From an uncultured Alphaproteobacteria bacterium (GTDB lineage: Bacteria; Pseudomonadota; Alphaproteobacteria; Thalassobaculales; Thalassobaculaceae), in the NCBI GenBank assembly GCA_902629125.1, contig CACOPQ010000002.1, positions 62,001 to 126,000 on the forward strand: a DNA stretch of 64,000 nucleotides. The letters run 5' to 3'. A program made the position numbers and the translations under genes. Numbering within the stretch: the stretch's first letter is position 1; every line of letters begins with the position of its first letter. This document shows positions 1-9,855 of this stretch, piece by piece. The notes below the pieces were generated by a model. That model saw only the letters and a list, made by a program, of their open reading frames with translations, made no database searches and was not told the DNA's origin.

Positions 1-1383
1 AACTGTGGCAGCCATTGACTCCAACTCCTGAACAGTCATTAGACCTGTAGTATCTTGAGATCCTACAATATTGACTTTTACTCTCACGTCCGAACCTGCG
101 TGGAGGACCGTACCCTCTTTTATACCCCGAGCATTTGCATTGAAGATTTTTTCGACAGCAGTTAACCCCTGTTCCTCGTGGGAGATTTCCTTAGAGGGTG
201 CAAATGCAGAGGTGGGTTCCAATCCGAGTGTTTCGTTTGCAAAGCTTTGTAATTTTTTTCCAAACACAATCCCGTAGGCGCCTCCTGCCTTAATAAATTC
301 TAATTTTTGGGGTGTGAAAGAGTCAGCTGCGTCAACTAGTTCTTCCTTTCCGCTCTCATCATAAACTTTTTTATCTTCAGTATTTATTTTTAAGACGGTA
401 CCTGTATCTACTGAAAATTTCTGCTCTAATATTGGACTTCCATCATTATTGAGTATTGGATTACCGTCCGAGTCTAATTTCTTTACCCAGTTCTTTAAAT
501 CAATCCCAATACCACCAGTAACCCCTAAAGCAGTTTGGAAGATCGGTGAAATTCCATTAGTTCCTCCTACGATTGGTGCTATGTTGACGAATGGTATGTA
601 TGGGCTTGCTTGCTTTCCTGTCCACAATGCGACATTGTTTACACCTGACATTCTGGAGGATCCAACTCCCATCGTTCCCTTCTCGGCAATCAACATGACT
701 TGCTTATCAGGATGTTGTGCTTGTAGTGCTCGAATTTCTTCTTGTGCTTTCTCAGAAATCATACATTTGCCATGCAATTCCCGGTCTGATCGGGAATGCG
801 CTTGGTTGCCTGGCGATAACAAATCAGTAGAAATATCACCCTCAGCTGCAACATAAGTGACAATCGGTATCTCATTTTCTACATCAGGCAAGTTTGTAAA
901 AAACTCGGCCCTTGCATAACTATCTAAAATATCTTTGGATACCAAATTCCCTGCTTCGTAACTTTCTTTAAGACGCACCAAGTCTGCCTCATATAAAAAG
1001 ACCTGGGTCTTCAAAACTTCTGCTGCCTTATTAGCAATTGGCACGTCCTCGGCAAGTGCTAAATCTAAAAGCACTTCGACCGATGGTCCGCCTTTCATAT
1101 GCGACAGTAATTCAAAAGCAAGATCAACGGAGATTTCTGAAACTTCCGACTCTCCAACAATTATTTTCTTTAAAAATTTTGCTTTTTCACCAGCAGCACT
1201 TGTTGTTCCCGGGATGGTGTTAAAAATGAAAAATTCCAAGCTCTCCGAGCGGTGAGCGTTTTCTGGATCCTCTATTTGGCTTACCAATTCTCTAATAAGC
1301 GCGGCGTCCTCTATTGGCTTGGGTTTCAAACCTTGTTGCTTTCTAGTTTCAATTTCTTCTAGGTAATCGCTATACAAGCTCAT
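1..1383 (-). CDS. acnB: Aconitate hydratase B, 5' part (runs off left edge)
   Basis: Bifunctional aconitase / 2-methylisocitrate dehydratase of the TCA cycle, a cytoplasmic [4Fe-4S] enzyme. The minus strand reads as 461 uninterrupted codons from ATG at 1383 to the window edge, so roughly the C-terminal half, including the cluster cysteines, lies outside. The visible part starts MSLYSDYLEEIETRKQQG and holds the helical N-terminal domain of AcnB (about residues 1-160), then the swivelling domain with SRSDRELHGK and GTMGVGSSRMSG segments, then the start of the catalytic domain with the GSQDTTGLMT stretch typical of AcnB. Domain order (HEAT-like, swivel, catalytic) marks AcnB rather than AcnA. 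The start is fixed by family similarity; upstream GAGAA is a weak ribosome site. The gene diverges from the dehydrogenase at 1679 across about 295 bp that must hold both promoters. Confidence 0.93.
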   Translation of the reverse strand, partial: MSLYSDYLEEIETRKQQGLKPKPIEDAALIRELVSQIEDPENAHRSESLEFFIFNTIPGTTSAAGEKAKFLKKIIVGESEVSEISVDLAFELLSHMKGGPSVEVLLDLALAEDVPIANKAAEVLKTQVFLYEADLVRLKESYEAGNLVSKDILDSYARAEFFTNLPDVENEIPIVTYVAAEGDISTDLLSPGNQAHSRSDRELHGKCMISEKAQEEIRALQAQHPDKQVMLIAEKGTMGVGSSRMSGVNNVALWTGKQASPYIPFVNIAPIVGGTNGISPIFQTALGVTGGIGIDLKNWVKKLDSDGNPILNNDGSPILEQKFSVDTGTVLKINTEDKKVYDESGKEELVDAADSFTPQKLEFIKAGGAYGIVFGKKLQSFANETLGLEPTSAFAPSKEISHEEQGLTAVEKIFNANARGIKEGTVLHAGSDVRVKVNIVGSQDTTGLMTVQELESMAATV

Positions 1384-1678
1384 TTTATTCTCAAAAAAAT
1401 ATATGTTGGTCCCGGGCGACATTATAACCCATAACTTGGGCTAAAATCGAGAGATAAGTGGGATAAAATTGCGTAGATATGTGTTTGTTAGAAAACTTTA
1501 GAAACGAAAAAATCACGATATGCTTTCCAAATCAAAAAGTGGTATCTATCCTATTCAAAATTGTATGGTGCACGCAAACATGAATGCTTTGCATTGGTTT
1601 TGACAGCAATCGTTGTTAATGCAATTAATAAACATCCTCTTACATACTTTACCAGGAATTTGCGAGGAAACCTGCGAA

Positions 1679-2641
1679 ATGGAAAAAATTGTTTTTCTCT
1701 ACAAACAAGCGAATGTGCCAGATGAAATAATTGAAGCAATTAAGCTAAGAACGCCAGCTGGCTTCGAGGTAATATTTTGTGAGGAAAAGATGCCAACTGA
1801 GGAGCGTAGAAAATATGTCGCTATAGCAGATTATTTTATGCTCTACACTGTTGGCTTTGACGATTTAGATGTAGCAAAAAAAGCAAAGCTTATGCAGATA
1901 TTAAGTGCTGGTTATGATCGACTTAATGTTAAAAATTTGAAATCAGCGGGGATACCATTAGCCACAAATGGCGGCGCTAATGCACCAACTGTTGCAGAAC
2001 ATACGATGATGTTGATATTAGCGTTGTACCGCAAACTACCATTACATCACATATCACTAAAAAATGGTGAATGGCTAGGCCATCGGGAGGTTTTGTCACT
2101 TAATGAAATACGAGGTAAAAAAGTTGGAATCGTTGGGTTTGGGAAGATCGGCCGGGAAGTGGCGCAAATGGCTAAAGGTTTTAGAGCCGAAGTAGTATAT
2201 TCTGACCCGGTTCGGGCTTCTAGCCAAGTCGAGATGGAACTTGGCGCAACACAGGTAGATTTTGGGGAACTAATTAAAACTGCCGATATAGTAACAATAC
2301 ATACCCCTTTAACTTCGGATTCTTTAGGTTTAATCGATGCGCCAATTTTAGCTTCAATGAAGGACTCCGCTATTTTAATCAATACCTCCCGAGGCGGTGC
2401 CGTTGTCGAAAAAGACCTTGTTGCTGCGCTCAACAAAAAGATAATAGCTGGAGCGGGATTGGATGTTTTTGAACAAGAACCTTTAGAAGATAGCCCATTA
2501 CGAGAGTTGGAAAATGTCATTATTACTCCGCATACCGCCGGATCAACGATTGACACGTGGTGGCGCCGATTAGACTTCGCCTTTGAGAATATCCGTCGGG
2601 TCTCGAGAGGGGAAAAAGCACTTTTTGTTGTTGATGGATGA
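1679..2641 (+). CDS. D-isomer-specific 2-hydroxyacid dehydrogenase
   Basis: NAD(P)-dependent reduction of a 2-keto acid to a D-2-hydroxyacid or the reverse; the substrate cannot be read from sequence. The 320-residue product has the family's normal length. Visible motifs are the Rossmann loop VGIVGFGKIG (near residue 145-155), the substrate/NAD arginine in NTSRGGAVV, the glutamate in GLDVFEQEPL and the catalytic histidine in ITPHTAGS, the usual Arg-Glu-His set. I chose ATG 1679 (MEKIVFLYKQ) over an upstream in-frame ATG because GAGGA lies about 10 nt before it and the family starts there. It is followed after 126 bp by the reductoisomerase on the same strand, so co-transcription is possible. 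Likely roles are glyoxylate/hydroxypyruvate reductase-like or phosphonate/lactate dehydrogenase-like; I cannot choose. Confidence 0.9.
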   Translation: MEKIVFLYKQANVPDEIIEAIKLRTPAGFEVIFCEEKMPTEERRKYVAIADYFMLYTVGFDDLDVAKKAKLMQILSAGYDRLNVKNLKSAGIPLATNGGANAPTVAEHTMMLILALYRKLPLHHISLKNGEWLGHREVLSLNEIRGKKVGIVGFGKIGREVAQMAKGFRAEVVYSDPVRASSQVEMELGATQVDFGELIKTADIVTIHTPLTSDSLGLIDAPILASMKDSAILINTSRGGAVVEKDLVAALNKKIIAGAGLDVFEQEPLEDSPLRELENVIITPHTAGSTIDTWWRRLDFAFENIRRVSRGEKALFVVDG

Positions 2642-2701
2642 ATTTGAGCAATTATGTAATCTCAGGTGGCTTTTTTACTACCGTTAGCTCGGTTTTCTTG
2701 A

Positions 2702-4255
<1,554 letters not shown>

Positions 4256-4261
4256 TATTAA

Positions 4262-4291
4262 GATGGCCACTTTTTGAAAAAAGTGGCCATC
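4262..4291. terminator. Bidirectional intrinsic terminator
   Basis: A perfect 14-bp inverted repeat, GATGGCCACTTTTT and its complement, separated by 2 nt, lies between the convergent ilvC and hydrolase genes. The A/T run at the apex and the GC base give a terminator on either strand; the T-rich tract within the stem is typical of bidirectional forms. Confidence 0.8.
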
Positions 4292-4299
4292 ACTTTCTA

Positions 4300-4959
4300 T
4301 TATGGGGCGCGTTTAAAATCTTCTGGTAGGTTGTCGTCGAGATAAGCATCGACGGCATCCATCATTTCATCTAGCTTTCCCGTAAAGAAATGATCTGCTC
4401 CCGGCAAAAGAGAGTAATCTATCTGGATACCCCGCTGGGCAGATAGTTTTTCGACCAGTTTTGCAACCGATTCAGGGGGAATTATCTCATCATCTTCACC
4501 TTGAAGCATGAGGCCCGATGATGGACACGGTGCTAGAAAGCTAAAGTCATATTCACTAGCAGGCGGTGCAACGGATAGAAAACCTACTATCTCAGGCCGC
4601 CTCATCAGCAGCTGCATACTAATCCAGGCACCAAACGAAAAACCGCACACCCAGCAGAACGGAGCATTTTGATTGTGAAGTTGAAGCCAGTCCAAGCAGG
4701 AGGCAGCATCACTTAGCTCTCCTTCTCCTGCATCATATTTTCCTTGAGATCTGCCAACACCACGGAAATTGAATCTAAGTGTTGAGAACCCCCTTGAAAC
4801 AAAGCTTTGATATATTGTGTAAACAACTTTATTGTTCATTGTTCCACCTTTTTGTGGATGGGGATGTAATACCAGAGCCATAGGAGCGTTTTCCGCTGTT
4901 CCGTGCATATAACGACCTTGTAATCGGCCTTCAGGTCCATTAATTAACACTTCGGGCAT
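4300..4959 (-). CDS. Alpha/beta hydrolase, dienelactone-hydrolase-like
   Basis: Serine hydrolase of the alpha/beta fold, 219 residues, close to the COG2945-type family of small cytoplasmic hydrolases. Visible motifs are the oxyanion HPHPQKGGTM near residue 35, RFNFRGVGRSQG, the nucleophile elbow GFSFGAW (Ser of the G-x-S-x-G), an acidic residue in LQGEDDEIIP and the catalytic His in PGADHFF near the C-terminus. Substrate unknown. A TTG 18 nt upstream is in frame, but ATG 4959 has AAAGG about 10 nt before it and the natural MPEVLINGPEG start. It stands alone, convergent with ilvC. Confidence 0.85.
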   Translation of the reverse strand: MPEVLINGPEGRLQGRYMHGTAENAPMALVLHPHPQKGGTMNNKVVYTIYQSFVSRGFSTLRFNFRGVGRSQGKYDAGEGELSDAASCLDWLQLHNQNAPFCWVCGFSFGAWISMQLLMRRPEIVGFLSVAPPASEYDFSFLAPCPSSGLMLQGEDDEIIPPESVAKLVEKLSAQRGIQIDYSLLPGADHFFTGKLDEMMDAVDAYLDDNLPEDFKRAP

Positions 4960-5181
4960 GCTGTTTGAGCCTTTCAATAGCTAGAAATTCAAATTTGTGC
5001 TTGGTTTACGCTTTATTAGCAGATCGCGTGGATAAAGTAACTTAAATTGTACGAATTGATAGGTATTGTAAAACGTGCTGGGTTTAAAATGTGCCATAAA
5101 CCGTATGGTGATTGTTGAAAGCGTAGGCTGTTGTGTTAGATACTTATTGTGAGTCGAAGTTCTCTTAAAGGCCATATCAAC

Positions 5182-6300
5182 ATGAAGTTTTTGGAGAAAA
5201 ATAAAAGAGTAGTTTACGTTGACTATAACGCTACCGCTCCGCTTCGGCCGGAAGCAAAGTCCGCAATTATTGAAGTCCTAGGAAATCCTGGAAACCCATC
5301 TTCAGTTCATTCAATGGGTAGGCAGGCCAAAAATGTTATAGAGAGATCTCGTTCTCAAATTTCTGAGTTTATTGGTGCGGGACAAGAAAATGTTGTTTTT
5401 ACGAGTGGGGGAACAGAGGCAGACATTCTAGCTCTCAAAGGAAGTAACTGCTCAAGTATACTTATTTCGAGTATTGAGCATGATGCTGTACTGGGTGCAG
5501 TGCCTGAAGCTAATCGCATTAAGGTATCTGAGAATGGCCTATTAGACATCGAACACCTAAAGTCACTCCTAAAAGAAGCGCTCAAACCTACTTTAATTTC
5601 GGTAATGTGGGCTAATAATGAAACGGGCGTCATACAACCGATTGAGGCTGTGAGGAATCTTGCATCAGAGTTTGATGCACTTGTTCATGTTGACGCCGTT
5701 CAAGCGTTGGGGAAACTGCCAATAAATTTCTTAAACTCGGGAATAGATATGCTATCAATTTCAGCTCATAAAATTGGTGGTCCAACTGGCATAGGTGCCT
5801 TAATTATTAGAGAAGATCTAAGCTTGGAGCCAATTATGGTTGGAGGCGGACAAGAGAGAGGTAAACGGTCTGGCACCGAAAATCTCGCGGGCATAGCCGG
5901 CTTTGGCGCAGCTGCAGAGGCGTGTAGCAGGCAGGAGGATGCAGATAAAAAAATCGTTCATTTGCGAAACCATTTTGAGAAAGCAATTATAACGAAAGTC
6001 CCGAGTGCAAAAATTATAGCCCAAAAGGAAAAAAGATTGGATAATACTAGTGCCATTTTTATGCCCGGCTTAAATGCGGAAACGCAGGTTATGGCTTTCG
6101 ACTTGGAGGGTATCGCTGTTAGTGCAGGGGCTGCTTGTTCATCAGGCAAGGTCAAACAAAGCCACGTCCTCAAAGCAATGAATTTACCGGATGAACTGAT
6201 AAATAATACAATCCGTATTAGCTTTGGTTGGCAAAATAGCGAAGAAGACGTTAATAGGCTTATCGAAGTTTGGTTAAAAATCTACCAAGACTCTAACTAA
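5182..6300 (+). CDS. Cysteine desulfurase (NifS/IscS family)
   Basis: PLP enzyme that takes sulfur from cysteine and carries it as a persulfide. The 372-residue product has the PLP-binding lysine K197 in SISAHKIGGP and the persulfide cysteine C319 in SAGAACSSGKVKQSHVL, on the class I (IscS/NifS) loop. ATG 5182 has AAAGG 10 nt upstream; a GTG at 5149 is a poorer alternative. It is followed after 26 bp by a [2Fe-2S] ferredoxin and then mnmA, so its likely job is to supply sulfur for tRNA 2-thiouridine. There is no iscR, iscU or iscA next to it, which argues against a general Fe-S operon. I do not assign a symbol because IscS and paralogues cannot be separated by eye. Confidence 0.92.
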   Translation: MKFLEKNKRVVYVDYNATAPLRPEAKSAIIEVLGNPGNPSSVHSMGRQAKNVIERSRSQISEFIGAGQENVVFTSGGTEADILALKGSNCSSILISSIEHDAVLGAVPEANRIKVSENGLLDIEHLKSLLKEALKPTLISVMWANNETGVIQPIEAVRNLASEFDALVHVDAVQALGKLPINFLNSGIDMLSISAHKIGGPTGIGALIIREDLSLEPIMVGGGQERGKRSGTENLAGIAGFGAAAEACSRQEDADKKIVHLRNHFEKAIITKVPSAKIIAQKEKRLDNTSAIFMPGLNAETQVMAFDLEGIAVSAGAACSSGKVKQSHVLKAMNLPDELINNTIRISFGWQNSEEDVNRLIEVWLKIYQDSN

Positions 6301-6326
6301 ACACGGTCTTTTAAAAAGGGTATTCT

Positions 6327-6632
6327 ATGCCGCATATAATATTTATTGAGGAAAACGGGATGGAGAAAAAAGCCCCAGCCGAGCTCGGGCAAACGATCCT
6401 TGAAGTGGCGCGTGCTAACAACGTCAATATAGAAGGGGCCTGCGGCGGGAATATGGCCTGTGCTACTTGTCACTTAGTCGTCATGAAGAAATGGTATGAT
6501 AGCTTGCCAAGGCCATCTGATGATGAAAGTGATATGCTAGAGCTTGCATCTGGATTAACCCTGACGTCGCGCCTTGGGTGTCAGATACAAGTTACTGAAG
6601 AGTTAGATGGTATAATTCTGTCGTTACCTTAA
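6327..6632 (+). CDS. [2Fe-2S] ferredoxin, adrenodoxin type
   Basis: A 101-residue electron carrier with cluster ligands Cys39, Cys45, Cys48 and Cys85 (ACGGNMACATCH, then LGCQI), the spacing of vertebrate adrenodoxin and bacterial Isc-type ferredoxin (C-x5-C-x2-C...C). AAAAGGG about 10 nt before the ATG serves as ribosome site. Sandwiched between a cysteine desulfurase and mnmA, it may donate electrons for Fe-S assembly or for release of persulfide sulfur; the exact partner is inference. Confidence 0.93.
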   Translation: MPHIIFIEENGMEKKAPAELGQTILEVARANNVNIEGACGGNMACATCHLVVMKKWYDSLPRPSDDESDMLELASGLTLTSRLGCQIQVTEELDGIILSLP

Positions 6633-6723
6633 AGGTTTGTAAATTGAAAGGAATTTATAATATAAGTTTGTCCCGTTGGCAGCATTGTTAAAAATTGAAA
6701 TTAAATGTGAAAAATTTTTTGTA

Positions 6724-7881
6724 ATGGAAGAAAAAATAGATTTGGGCCTCCCAGGTGCAAACTGGGAAAACAGAGTTGTAGTCGCCATGTCGGGGGGCGT
6801 GGATTCCTCGGTTGCCGCGGCTCTTGTGGCAGAAGCAGGATATGAAGTCGTAGGAATTACGCTGCAACTTTATGATCATGGTTCGGCGATACAACGAAAA
6901 GGCGCATGCTGTGCAGGTGCAGATATTCACGACGCGCGATTGGTAGCAGAAAAGATCGGCATCCCTCACTACGTTTTAGATTACGAAAGTAAGTTCAAAG
7001 AATCTGTGATGGAAGAATTTGCTGATAGTTATGCTCGTGGTGAGACACCTATACCGTGTATACGCTGCAACCAAACGGTGAAGTTTCGAGATCTACTACA
7101 AACAGCTAAACAATTAGGTGCAAAAGCACTATGCACAGGACATTATGTTCAACGCGCTATCGGTAGATCTACTGTGGAACTACGTAAGGGTATCGATCAG
7201 AAAAAAGATCAGAGTTATTTTCTTTTTGCTACAACGTCAGATCAGTTGGAATACCTTCGGTTTCCGCTCGGCGGCCTCACTAAAGATGAGACAAGGCAGC
7301 ATGCAAATAGAATTGGACTTAATGTTGCTGATAAACCAGATAGCCAGGATATATGCTTCGTTCCTAATGGGAAATACGCGGATATTGTGAGCCGTTTAAG
7401 GCCGGATGCTATTGAACCAGGCGAAATAGTGGATATGGACGGCTCCGTAATTGGCAAACACGATGGCGTTGTAAACTTTACTGTGGGACAAAGAAAAGGT
7501 TTAGGTATAGGCGGGCGTTCCAGTCTGGCAGAGCCAGGCGCAACCGATCCGTTATATGTCGTTGATGTTAATCCGGCAGAGAGAAGGGTCGTCGTAGGTC
7601 CGCGCTCTGCGCTCGGGCGAAATCTGTTGAAAGTTTCAGAAATAAATTGGCTTGGAGATAAACCTATTTCTGGCAGCGGTGAGAAGTTGATGATTAAATT
7701 ACGGTCAACGCAGCAACCAATCTCAGGGACTCTTTTTTCTGAGGGTGGAGATAATGGTAAAATCGTCTTAGACGAATTGGAATTCGGAGTGGCTATTGGA
7801 CAAGCTGCCGTGTTCTACTCACAGGAGGATGCTACAAGAGTTCTTGGGGGGGGATGGATGACCGAAACTTCGTCATATTAG
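6724..7881 (+). CDS. mnmA: tRNA-specific 2-thiouridylase
   Basis: Makes 2-thiouridine at wobble position U34 of tRNA-Lys, -Glu and -Gln, using ATP to adenylate C2 and persulfide sulfur. The 385-residue protein has the PP-loop SGGVDSS (residues 23-29), catalytic Cys115 in IRCNQTVKF and persulfide Cys211 in DSQDICFVPNG, plus GHYVQR and FTVGQRKGLGIGG. The CC pair at 62-63 (GACCAGADIHDA) is, from memory, usual in alphaproteobacterial MnmA. ATG 6724 fits the usual short N-terminus; an in-frame TTG at 6676 would add 16 residues. Its sulfur donor is probably the desulfurase two genes upstream. Confidence 0.95.
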   Translation: MEEKIDLGLPGANWENRVVVAMSGGVDSSVAAALVAEAGYEVVGITLQLYDHGSAIQRKGACCAGADIHDARLVAEKIGIPHYVLDYESKFKESVMEEFADSYARGETPIPCIRCNQTVKFRDLLQTAKQLGAKALCTGHYVQRAIGRSTVELRKGIDQKKDQSYFLFATTSDQLEYLRFPLGGLTKDETRQHANRIGLNVADKPDSQDICFVPNGKYADIVSRLRPDAIEPGEIVDMDGSVIGKHDGVVNFTVGQRKGLGIGGRSSLAEPGATDPLYVVDVNPAERRVVVGPRSALGRNLLKVSEINWLGDKPISGSGEKLMIKLRSTQQPISGTLFSEGGDNGKIVLDELEFGVAIGQAAVFYSQEDATRVLGGGWMTETSSY

Positions 7882-7935
7882 GCGATTAGCTAACTGATAT
7901 TTAGTAAGTAGTTAAATTAATTAATCAGCCGTCAG

Positions 7936-7964
7936 TTGACAGTTGGCTTTAGCTTGAATATATC
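7936..7964 (+). promoter_or_regulatory. Sigma-70-like promoter of tRNA-Met
   Basis: TTGACA (7936-7941), a 17-bp spacer and TATATC (7959-7964) sit 19 bp before the mature tRNA. The -35 is a perfect consensus, and the expected start near 7971 gives a short 5' leader for RNase P. Confidence 0.7.
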
Positions 7965-7983
7965 CAACACCTGACTTCTTTTT

Positions 7984-8060
7984 GGCGGAGTAGCTCAGGT
8001 GGTTAGAGCAGTGGAATCATAATCCACGTGTCGGGGGTTCAAGTCCCTCCTCCGCTACCA
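7984..8060 (+). tRNA. tRNA-Met(CAU), elongator
   Basis: A 77-nt cloverleaf with the CCA end encoded. The acceptor stem GGCGGAG pairs with CTCCGCT (one G-U at the end), the D-arm is TAGCTCAGGTGGTTAGAGC, the anticodon arm GTGGA/TCCAC flanks the loop ATCATAA with anticodon CAU, and the T-loop is GGTTCAAGTCC. A paired 1:72 end and the absence of three G-C pairs in the anticodon stem exclude the initiator. The acceptor stem differs from the tRNA-Ile(CAU) sequences I recall, so elongator Met is the best reading. Confidence 0.93.
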
Positions 8061-8226
8061 ACGCCTTAAATTTAAAAATAGTTAAAATAATGTTCGCGAC
8101 TGGAATGGGTGCGCGCGATGGTATGCAAGTGATAAATCTTGCCATAGCCCTCTAGAAGACTAATCTTTTTGTAAGTGAAGGATCATCAAAATTTAGAGCT
8201 CAATTTAAAGTTTTACGAGGTAAACA

Positions 8227-8931
8227 ATGATAAGACGTTATGCTTATTCAGATCTAGGTGGTGCTAACCACGGGTGGCTCGATGCAAAACATCATTTTAG
8301 TTTTGGTGATTATTATGATCCACAAAAGCTGAGTCATGGAGAATTAATGGTCATAAATGATGACCGAATCGCTCCGCACACCGGTTTCGACGCTCATCCT
8401 CATCGCGATATGGAAATAATAACTTACGTCCGTAGGGGGGCCATCTCGCATGAGGATGATAAAGGGAATAAAGGTCGAACTGCGGCTGGAAGTATCCAGG
8501 TGATGAGTGCTGGTGCTGGGATTTTTCATTCTGAGTATAATCTTGAAGATCAAGAAACGAGCCTTTATCAAATTTGGATAAAACCTGCGCGTAATGGCGT
8601 GCCACCACGGTGGGAAACGGCAGAGTTTCCAAAGACCCCTGTTTTAAACAGACTACAGCTTGCCGTCTCAGGTGATGGTCATGCGCCACTACAAATTGAA
8701 CAACATGCTCGTATTTTCGTAGGCTGCCTCAATAAGGATACAAAAATTGAACATCCTATTGAGGGTAAAGCCTATCTCCTGATTTCCGAGGGAAATATTA
8801 TGGTTGACGACTTGCTTGTTCATAAAGGTGATGGTGTCGCGGTAAGTCATGAAGTTTCTATAAGTATTACAGCAATGTCAGACGCCGAAGTGCTGGTTAT
8901 CGAGGTCCCCGGCCTCCAAGACGCCAGATAA
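8227..8931 (+). CDS. Pirin family protein (YhhW-like)
   Basis: Bicupin of the pirin family, 234 residues, cytoplasmic. The metal-binding cupin motifs are visible in the N-terminal half: FDAHPHRDMEIITYV, near residues 55-69, and IFHSEYN near residue 98, giving the three His and one Glu of pirins. YhhW-type members have quercetinase activity; the real substrate here is unknown. Ribosome site ACGAGGT lies 7 nt before ATG. The gene is alone, after the tRNA and a 166-bp spacer. Confidence 0.9.
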   Translation: MIRRYAYSDLGGANHGWLDAKHHFSFGDYYDPQKLSHGELMVINDDRIAPHTGFDAHPHRDMEIITYVRRGAISHEDDKGNKGRTAAGSIQVMSAGAGIFHSEYNLEDQETSLYQIWIKPARNGVPPRWETAEFPKTPVLNRLQLAVSGDGHAPLQIEQHARIFVGCLNKDTKIEHPIEGKAYLLISEGNIMVDDLLVHKGDGVAVSHEVSISITAMSDAEVLVIEVPGLQDAR

Positions 8932-9166
8932 TACCTTTTAACGACTTAGATGCCGTTCTTTGATTTTGCTAAACTCCTAATCTAATCCTTTTTGTATCGT
9001 TTAAGTGTGAAATCGGGTTATTGCCATGAGATTGGCTTTAACTTTTTTGAGGCAAAACTTAATGGTCAAGAATAATCACAAAAAATTCAAATAGTTCATG
9101 GCGGACCGTATCGGAATTAGGGCATTATAAAAGTTGGAAGATGAGAAATTGATAGCAGGGCAGAAT

Positions 9167-9694
9167 ATGTTGTTTATTACCTTGGGACCCTCGGGAACAA
9201 ATCATGAATTCGTAACTCAGAATTATCTTCGTTTGAGAAAGTTAAAAGATGTCGATGTCAAGCTAATTGACAATTTTTATTCCGGGCTAGAATTGATAGC
9301 AGATGGTCGAGCCAATTATATGGTCCAAGCGGCGGTGCACCCGGATTGTACGGACTTGGTTGCTAAAGCACACTTTTTATTTGGAATTAGGGTGGTGGAT
9401 ACATTTATTTCCCCAGGAAAACAACTTGCGCTACTTAGCCGTGTGGGTGTCGACAAACCAAAACGGGTGGCATTTCAACCAGCAACAAGGAATTATGTAA
9501 ATCTTGAAAATTGGGAGGAACATATTCCCGTGAATTCAACTATGCATGTTGCGGAAGGGCTGCTGAGTGGTTCTTACGATAGTGGTATAACTTTTCTAGA
9601 GATTGCAGAAAAGCATTCAACTAAATTACGAGCGGAAATTATAATTGGCACAGTAGATGATCCTTGGCTCGTCTATGGAAAACAGGATGTTTAG
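9167..9694 (+). CDS. Short prephenate-dehydratase-like protein (BacA-type)
   Basis: A 175-residue protein with the periplasmic-binding-like fold of prephenate dehydratase: it opens with LGPSGTNHEFVTQNY, like LGPxGTxxxxA of PheA, and has ATRNY where dehydratases have the catalytic TRF motif. It lacks the ACT regulatory domain and is about 100 residues shorter than full PheA. Its size and motifs recall BacA-type prephenate decarboxylases of bacilysin and related pathways, but no other genes of such a pathway are near. ATG 9167 follows AGGG by 8 nt; an in-frame TTG at 9134 would add 11 residues. It is flanked by pirin and a dimethylglycine-dehydrogenase-type gene, neither of which explains it. 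Confidence 0.6.
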   Translation: MLFITLGPSGTNHEFVTQNYLRLRKLKDVDVKLIDNFYSGLELIADGRANYMVQAAVHPDCTDLVAKAHFLFGIRVVDTFISPGKQLALLSRVGVDKPKRVAFQPATRNYVNLENWEEHIPVNSTMHVAEGLLSGSYDSGITFLEIAEKHSTKLRAEIIIGTVDDPWLVYGKQDV

Positions 9695-9855
9695 GATGGT
9701 GAAATCGTTGCTGTTTCATTTACCTCAGTTTACACTAAGACAGAGATTGATGTTTCCCGAAAGAGATTTGCAAACCAAACCCTTGTTTGTTCTTGATTAG
9801 CATTCGACATTTAGATTCGTTTGTAGTCATTCCGGAATAAAAGAAGATTTTAGTC

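Noticed and set aside
449-856. Plus-strand ORF of 135 codons
   Set aside because: It is antisense to acnB, whose minus-strand frame is intact and fits the family.
2047-2556. Minus-strand ORF of 169 codons
   Set aside because: Antisense shadow of the hydroxyacid dehydrogenase; no family resemblance.
7936-7950. GTCAGTTGAC palindrome as an operator
   Set aside because: It includes the -35 TTGACA of the tRNA promoter, which accounts for it.
7984-8060. tRNA-Ile(CAU) or initiator tRNA-Met
   Set aside because: The acceptor end is paired at 1:72 and the anticodon stem lacks the three G-C pairs of the initiator; the acceptor stem differs from tRNA-Ile2.
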